Shown: positions 59,626 to 64,000 of the stretch, in pieces | Layout of the letters: each line of letters opens with the position of its first letter | Numbering within the stretch: position 1 is the first letter of the stretch | Origin: Curtobacterium sp. 'Ferrero' | GTDB lineage: Bacteria; Actinomycetota; Actinomycetes; Actinomycetales; Microbacteriaceae | NCBI RefSeq assembly: GCF_002412165.1 | Contig: NZ_NXIA01000013.1 | Span: forward strand, 50,566-114,565 | Length of the DNA stretch: 64,000 bases | Direction of reading: 5' to 3' | Made by a program: the position numbers and the translations under genes | The notes under the pieces: model-generated | Database searches by the model: none | The model's input: only the letters and a program-made list of their open reading frames with translations | What the model was told of the DNA's origin: nothing

Positions 59626-60693
59626 ATGACGACACCTGCGCACTCGACCCGGACCGTGAACCTCGAGGGCGCAGCGCGCGCAGCGATCGCCGGCGGCGTG
59701 CCGCTGGCCCTGCTCATCGCCCTGGGGATGCCCGGGTACGCGGCGTTCGCGATGTTCGCGGGGTTCACCGCGATCTTCGGGGCGACCGAGCCGTACCGGC
59801 AGCGTGCCGTCACCACCGGGGTGGCGGCGGCGCTGCAGACGGTGTGCATGCTGGCCGGCATCGGCGTCGCCCTGCTCGGGCACCCGCTCTGGCTGCAGGC
59901 CGTCGGGCTCGTGGTCGTCCTCGTCGTCGCGGTGTGCACACTCACCGTGCTGCAGACGATCCCCGCGCAGCCGATCTTCCCGGTGTTCGCGTTCGTCGTG
60001 TCGGCGCTCGTGCCGCTCCGGCCGTCCGACGTGCCGACGGTCCTGCTCGTCATCGTCGGCTCGGTCGCGTGGGCGTGGCTCGTGGCGATGTCGGGCGTCG
60101 TGCTCCGTCGGGCGTTCCACCCGCGAGCACCGCACCGGTTCCGGCCGCTCGGCGCGACGAAGCACCGCACGCTCGACGTCCTGCGCACCCCGGCGTTCCG
60201 GGAGACCGTGGCGCTCAACGTCGTCGGGTCCCTCGTCGCCGGGAGCGTCGCCGTCGCGATCCCCGGACTCGGGCACCCCTACTGGGCCGTCATCGCCGTC
60301 GTGTCGACGCTCCCCGCGCTCCGGCAGCGCCACACCGTCCGCCGCGCCTGGCAGCGTGTGATCGGCACCGTCGGCGGCACCGTCGTCGCGGTCGGGATCC
60401 TGCTGCTCGAACCGGGCGTGTGGCGGATCGTCGTGATCGCCGTCGTCGGGCAGTTCTTCGCGGAGATCTTCGTCGCACGGCACTACGCGGTGACGCTGCT
60501 GTTCCTGACGCCGCTCGCCCTCGCGGTGTCGTGGCTGAGCCTGCCAGAGGCGCCGCCGCTCCTCGCACTCGACCGCATCGCGCAGACCGTCCTCGGTGCC
60601 CTCGTCAGCGTCGCCCTGCTGGTCGTCGGGCGCGCGGTCGAGCGACGCCGGGGCCGCCCGCTCGGTGCGACGAGTGCGATCCCGACCGTCTGA
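59626..60693 (+). CDS. FUSC-family membrane protein
   Basis: A 355-residue protein from ATG 59626 (ATG 59614 is possible). It has two blocks of hydrophobic segments, [34 protein letters not shown] and [33 protein letters not shown], separated by a cytoplasmic basic stretch ([21 protein letters not shown]). The repeated [21 protein letters not shown] / [30 protein letters not shown] pattern is typical of FUSC/aromatic-acid-exporter proteins. The substrate is unknown. Confidence 0.75.
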   Translation: MTTPAHSTRTVNLEGAARAAIAGGVPLALLIALGMPGYAAFAMFAGFTAIFGATEPYRQRAVTTGVAAALQTVCMLAGIGVALLGHPLWLQAVGLVVVLVVAVCTLTVLQTIPAQPIFPVFAFVVSALVPLRPSDVPTVLLVIVGSVAWAWLVAMSGVVLRRAFHPRAPHRFRPLGATKHRTLDVLRTPAFRETVALNVVGSLVAGSVAVAIPGLGHPYWAVIAVVSTLPALRQRHTVRRAWQRVIGTVGGTVVAVGILLLEPGVWRIVVIAVVGQFFAEIFVARHYAVTLLFLTPLALAVSWLSLPEAPPLLALDRIAQTVLGALVSVALLVVGRAVERRRGRPLGATSAIPTV

Positions 60694-61260
60694 CGCGGTG
60701 CCGCTCGTGCGGTGCCGTTCCGCTCGTGGCTTGCCGATCCGCTCGTGGGTTGCCGTTCCGCTCGTAGGTTGCCGTTCTTTCCGACCTCCTACGAGCGATT
60801 CAGCTTTCCACTGCGGGCGCGATGGGTCGTTTCGCTCATGGTCAGCTGATCCGCGCGTGAGTTGCCGTTCCGCTCGTAGGCAGCCGTTCCTTCCGACCTC
60901 CTACGAGCGATTCGGCTTCCCATTGCGGGCGTGATGGGTCGTTCCGCTCGTGGGCAACCGATCCGCTAGTGAGTGACCCGCCCGCACGTGAGTGACCCGA
61001 TCCGCGCGTGAGTGACCCGCCCGCACGTGAGTGACCCGATCCGCGCGTGAGTGACCCGCCCGCACGTGAGTGACCCGCCCGCACGTGAGTGACCCGATCC
61101 GCGCGTGAGTGACCCGTCCGCACGTGAGTGACCCGCCCGCGCGTGAGTGACCCGTCCGCGCGTGAGTGACCGTACCGCTCGTAGACAGCCGTTCCTTCCG
61201 ACCTCCGACGAGCGATCCGGCTTTCCACTGCGGGCGTGATGGGCCGTTCCGCGCGTGGTT
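60694..61260. repeat. Complex repeat block: three ~95-bp copies and an 11-unit tandem array
   Basis: The 721 bp between the FUSC-type gene and the histidine phosphatase gene have no gene. Three dispersed copies of a ~95-bp unit (GTTCCGCTCGTAGG ... TTCCGACCTCCTACGAGCG ... CACTGCGGGCGTGATGGG) lie at about 60755-60842, 60868-60955 and 61172-61260. Within each unit CTCGTAGG and CCTACGAG can pair. Between the second and third copy is a contiguous array of 11 units of 19-20 bp (GTGAGTGACCCGCCCGCAC) at about 60970-61172, many with the hexamer CACGTG. Confidence 0.85.
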
Positions 61261-61347
61261 CGACGGCCTCCCCGTGGATGACCGAGCCGGTGTGCGGCCG
61301 GCGGGTCTGCGCCCGCAGGCGGCCGCGCAGTGCGCACGGACCACGGA

Positions 61348-61393
61348 ACGGACGGGAGGCCCGTGGCGGCGCCGCCACGGGCCTCCCGTCCGT
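61348..61393 (-). terminator. 46-bp perfect palindrome, probable terminator of the phosphatase/crcB operon
   Basis: GACGGGAGGCCCGTGGCGGC is exactly complementary to the following 20 bases, plus three flanking pairs on each side. It lies 21 bp after the stop at 61415. Confidence 0.85.
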
Positions 61394-61414
61394 CAGGTGG
61401 TCACGACCGCGACG

Positions 61415-62020
61415 TCAGTCCCGCGGCTGGATGTTCCAGGCGTCGATGACAGGCCGGCCGTGCTCGTACCCGAGGATGCTCACCGAGGCCGTACCGAGCT
61501 TCAGCACCGCACCGTCCTGCGGCGCCAACCGGATCCAGGCGGCGCCGAGCGCGCGGAGGACGTGTCCGTGCGCGACGACGATCGCGTCCTGCCCGTCGGC
61601 GAGCACGGGACGGGCACGGTCGAGGATGCGTTCGACGCGCACCCGGACCTCCGCCGCGTTCTCACCAGGGGTGTCGCCGGCGGGCACGCCGTCGGTCCAG
61701 AGGTCCCACGGCCCGTGGCGCAGCACCTTGATCTGCGGCGTCGTGAGTCCCTCGTACGCGCCGTAGTCCCACTCGTAGAGGTCCTCGTCGAGCTCCGGGT
61801 CGACGCCGACGAGCGCGGCCGTGTCGCGAGCGCGCTGGAGCGGGCTCGACAGCGCGAGGGCGAACGAACGATCGGTGAGGTACCGTCCGGCGCGCTTCGC
61901 CTGCTCGATGCCGTTCTCCGTGAGCGGGATGTCGGTGCGGCCGGTGTGCTGCCCGCTCTTCGACCACTCCGTCTCTCCGTGTCGGACGAGGACGAGTTCG
62001 CCGGGGCGTTCCGAGGTCAT
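61415..62020 (-). CDS. Histidine phosphatase (phosphoglycerate-mutase-like)
   Basis: A 201-residue histidine phosphatase. LVLVRHGETEWSKSGQHTGRTDIPLTENGIEQA contains the RHG catalytic motif; LSSPLQRARDTAAL and VVAHGHVLRAL provide the second Arg and His. The substrate is uncertain; such proteins act on small phosphates or phosphosugars. The ATG overlaps the crcB stop (ATGA). Confidence 0.88.
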   Translation of the reverse strand: MTSERPGELVLVRHGETEWSKSGQHTGRTDIPLTENGIEQAKRAGRYLTDRSFALALSSPLQRARDTAALVGVDPELDEDLYEWDYGAYEGLTTPQIKVLRHGPWDLWTDGVPAGDTPGENAAEVRVRVERILDRARPVLADGQDAIVVAHGHVLRALGAAWIRLAPQDGAVLKLGTASVSILGYEHGRPVIDAWNIQPRD

Positions 62021-62406
62021 GTGTTCCTTCCGATGAGCAGGCCGAGCGCGGCGGCGCCGACCGAGACGACGAGCATCCCGAGGCCGTTCAGGACGGCGAG
62101 TCCGGCCTTGCCGGATCGGAGGAGCTGCACGGTCTCGACGCTCGCCGTCGAGAACGTCGTGTACCCACCCATCATGCCCGTCCCGAGCACGGCGACCATC
62201 GGGAGCGGCAGTGCACCGGCCTGTCCCGCCCCCGTGAGGACGCCCAGCAGGAGCGATCCGGACACGTTGATGAGGATCGTGCCGACCGGGAGGCGCGCGA
62301 GCGCCGTGTCGATGACCCGCACCTTCACGAGTCCGTCGAGCAGGAACCGGAGTGCCGCGCCGACGCCGCCGCCGACCGCGACGAGGAGGAGTTCGAAGGG
62401 GTTCAC
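62017..62406 (-). CDS. crcB: Fluoride channel CrcB (second copy)
   Basis: A 129-residue Fluc protein with four membrane segments: GGGVGAALRFLLDG, PVGTILINVSGSLLLGVLTG (Asn in the pore region), GTGMMGGYTTFSTASVETVQLL with the FST box, and a last segment. Two tandem crcB genes usually form a heterodimeric fluoride exporter in Gram-positives. Start GTG 62406 overlaps the first copy by 4 bp. Confidence 0.92.
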   Translation of the reverse strand: MNPFELLLVAVGGGVGAALRFLLDGLVKVRVIDTALARLPVGTILINVSGSLLLGVLTGAGQAGALPLPMVAVLGTGMMGGYTTFSTASVETVQLLRSGKAGLAVLNGLGMLVVSVGAAALGLLIGRNT

Positions 62407-62918
62407 GACGCCGCCTCGGTCCGACGGGGGCGGAGGAGGACGGCGATCCACATGCCGGCGACGACCGCCGCCAGCCCGAGGACCACCGTGAGCAGGGCGT
62501 ACCCGCTGCCGACGGCCCAGCGACCGGTGCCGAGCAGCTGGGCGGTGCCGTCGGCCAGGGTGGAGTACGTGGTGAACCCGCCGAGGACGCCCGTGCCGAC
62601 GGTCAGGCGGAGGGTCCTCCGACGGCCGACGTCCGGACCACGGTGGGCGAGGGCCTCGAGCAGCATGCCGAGGCAGAGGGCGCCGACGACGTTGATCGTC
62701 AGGATCGCCCAGTCGACGCCGCCGTCCGCCGGGAACGCGGACGACAGCACGGCCCTGATCGCGGTGCCGACCGCTCCGCCGACGAACACCACGCCGAGGT
62801 ACCGCCAGCTCAGGTGCGGCGGCCGGTCGGGCCGGGTGTCGGTCTCGTCGACCTCGACGTCGGGGTCGATCGGGATGCTGCCGGAGTCGGTCAGGCGGCG
62901 GCGGTCGTTCGTGGACAC
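62403..62918 (-). CDS. crcB: Fluoride channel CrcB (first copy)
   Basis: A 171-residue Fluc protein from GTG 62918 with TAGGAG 4 nt upstream. After a ~45-residue hydrophilic N-terminus (IPIDPDVEVDETDTRPD) come GGAVGTAIRAVLSSAFP, WAILTINVVGALCLGMLLEAL, GTGVLGGFTTYSTLADGTAQLL and a last span. It pairs with the second copy. The long N-terminus is unusual for the family. Confidence 0.9.
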   Translation of the reverse strand: MSTNDRRRLTDSGSIPIDPDVEVDETDTRPDRPPHLSWRYLGVVFVGGAVGTAIRAVLSSAFPADGGVDWAILTINVVGALCLGMLLEALAHRGPDVGRRRTLRLTVGTGVLGGFTTYSTLADGTAQLLGTGRWAVGSGYALLTVVLGLAAVVAGMWIAVLLRPRRTEAAS

Positions 62919-63155
62919 GGGGCTCCTATCGCCGAGCACGCGGCATCGCACGCGTGCGCTCATCTCGGGATAGGGACCGTTGGCGGCTCGTGCCGCGGTT
63001 GGGTCCGGCAGGCCCCACTGCCGGGTCTGACGACCGGACCATCGTAGCGCGCCCCGGTCCCCGGCGACGGCCACGGCATCCCGCGCTGCAGGGGCGATCC
63101 CCCTCGCGCGGGCCACCGCGACGGCTGCGCCCTCCTGCGCTGCCACACTGGGCTC

Positions 63156-64000
63156 GTGACGATCTCGACCCTGGCCTGGGTGACCGCCGCGGCGGCCCGC
63201 GGACTCGACCCCGACGAGGAACCGGCGCTGGCCGCGATCCGTCGGACCGGAGTCGCCGTCTCGGTCGTCGACTGGGACGACCCGGCCGTCGACTGGTCGG
63301 CCTTCGACCGCGCCGTGCTCCGCTCGACGTGGGGCTACGACGACCGACTCGACGTGTTCCTGGCGTGGCTCGCCCACGTCGACGCGGCGACGGAGCTCGT
63401 GAACCCGCTGCCGGCCGTGCGCTGGAGCACCGACAAGGGCTACCTCTCCGAGCTCGCGGCAGCAGGCGTCCCCGTCACGCCGACGCGGTTCGTCCCGCCG
63501 GGCACCCGACCGGCGTTCCCGGCTGGCAGGTTCGTCGTCAAGCCCGCGGTCGGCGCCGGGAGCAGGGACGCCGCGTCGTACGGACTGGACCAGCACGACG
63601 TGGCGTCGGAGCACGTGTCGTCCCTCCACCGACGCGGGCAGACCGTCCTCGTGCAGCCGTTCGTCGCCTCGGTCCCGTCGGAGGGCGAGTGGCCGATGGT
63701 CTTCCTCGACGGGGTGTTCAGCCACGCGGCGAGCAAGCGGGTGTCCCTGCCGGAGGCGGCGGTCATCGAGGAGCTGTTCGCCGCGGAGGTCACCGCGGCG
63801 CACACCGCCTCGGCCGAGCAGGTCGCGGTCGCGCGGGCGGCGATGGACGTCGTCACGGCGCGGTTCGGCGTCCTGCCGTACGCGCGGGTGGACCTGGTCC
63901 GGGCGGACGACGGGACCTCGCTCGTGCTGGAGGTCGAGCTCGTCGAACCGTCACTGTTCCTGCCCGAGGCCGACCCTGGCGCCGCCGACCGGCTCCCCCC
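63156..64000 (+). CDS. ATP-grasp family ligase, cut by window edge
   Basis: The frame opens at GTG 63156 and is still open at the last base (281 codons present). It reads STLAWVTAAAARGLDPDEEPALAAI, VVDWDDPAVDWSAFDRAVLRSTWGYDDRLDVFLAWL, STDKGYLSELAAAGVPVTPTRF, GRFVVKPAVGAGSRDAASYG, VLVQPFVASVPSEGEWPMVFLDGVFSHAASKR and LPYARVDLVRADDGTSLVLEVELVEPSLFL. These are the ATP-grasp lysine/glycine loop and the Mg2+-binding Glu and Glu-x-Glu sites, closest in look to the DcsG-like group and glutathione synthetase. The substrate is unknown. Confidence 0.82.
   Translation, partial: MTISTLAWVTAAAARGLDPDEEPALAAIRRTGVAVSVVDWDDPAVDWSAFDRAVLRSTWGYDDRLDVFLAWLAHVDAATELVNPLPAVRWSTDKGYLSELAAAGVPVTPTRFVPPGTRPAFPAGRFVVKPAVGAGSRDAASYGLDQHDVASEHVSSLHRRGQTVLVQPFVASVPSEGEWPMVFLDGVFSHAASKRVSLPEAAVIEELFAAEVTAAHTASAEQVAVARAAMDVVTARFGVLPYARVDLVRADDGTSLVLEVELVEPSLFLPEADPGAADRLP

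Noticed and set aside
60960..61173. Possible CRISPR array
   Set aside because: The units are 19-20 bp and directly adjacent, with no unique spacers and no cas genes nearby. It is a tandem repeat.
62919..63155. Possible fluoride riboswitch upstream of the two crcB genes
   Set aside because: GGCGATAGGAG before the first crcB vaguely recalls the class, but the pseudoknot strands and the conserved 3' part cannot be found by eye. Only a covariance search could settle it.

Overview
The window is a high-GC (about 70%) actinobacterial chromosome segment, most likely from Microbacteriaceae and probably Curtobacterium. The evidence for the group is gene order (M23 peptidase, xerC, dprA, comM, yraN, rnhB, lepB, rplS, trmD, rimM, KH protein, rpsP), the Lsr2 and DUF3515 proteins, frequent GTG starts and GTGA/ATGA overlaps. 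An operon that looks able to make cyclohexanecarboxyl-CoA points to Curtobacterium, because omega-cyclohexyl fatty acids are known from Curtobacterium pusillum. The genus call is inference.

Layout. 1-3267: end of an M23 peptidase, xerC, dprA and the 3' part of comM. 3255-12273: a 9,006-bp integrative element that splits comM, bounded by a 13-bp direct repeat. It carries a large serine recombinase, an HK97-type major capsid protein, two HNH proteins and about ten small genes, but no terminase, portal, protease or tail genes. It looks like a phage satellite or capsid-bearing island. Removing it with one core copy restores a 508-codon comM in frame. 12261-19405: the 5' part of comM, yraN, lsr2, DUF2469, rnhB, lepB, rplS, map (opposite strand), trmD, rimM, KH protein and rpsP. 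19550-27068: a four-gene minus-strand operon (EPSP-synthase/acyl-CoA-ligase fusion, acyl-CoA dehydrogenase, FabL/ChcA-like reductase, dienoyl-CoA-reductase-like flavoenzyme) that matches shikimate to cyclohexanecarboxyl-CoA. 27194-28324: ybdK.

28482-32711 is an AT-richer accessory island read on the minus strand: a promoter, a 27-residue peptide gene, a terminator-like hairpin, a ThiF/MccB-like adenylating enzyme, an unrecognised 387-residue protein, a 2OG-Fe(II) oxygenase and an MFS exporter. The four large genes overlap one another. This looks like an undescribed ribosomal peptide (microcin C or pantocin type) biosynthesis and export system and is the best candidate for a new system here. 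The gene beyond its border (32902-33369) appears to have lost its 5' end.

33422-64000 is housekeeping: AAA ATPase, ffh, lipB-lipA, ftsY, terC behind a yybP-ykoY (Mn2+) riboswitch, smc, mutM, rnc, rpmF, yceD, coaD, recG, rsmD, thiL, a DUF3515 lipoprotein, ddl, gpsA, plsC, murA, leuD-leuC, a FUSC-type membrane protein, a histidine phosphatase, two crcB genes and a truncated ATP-grasp gene. Three repeat families recur in the intergenic spaces: long near-perfect palindromes built on GACGGGAGGC (probably terminators), a perfect palindrome GTCGCTTTCGCGAAAGCGAC, and a 560-bp repeat block at 60694-61260.
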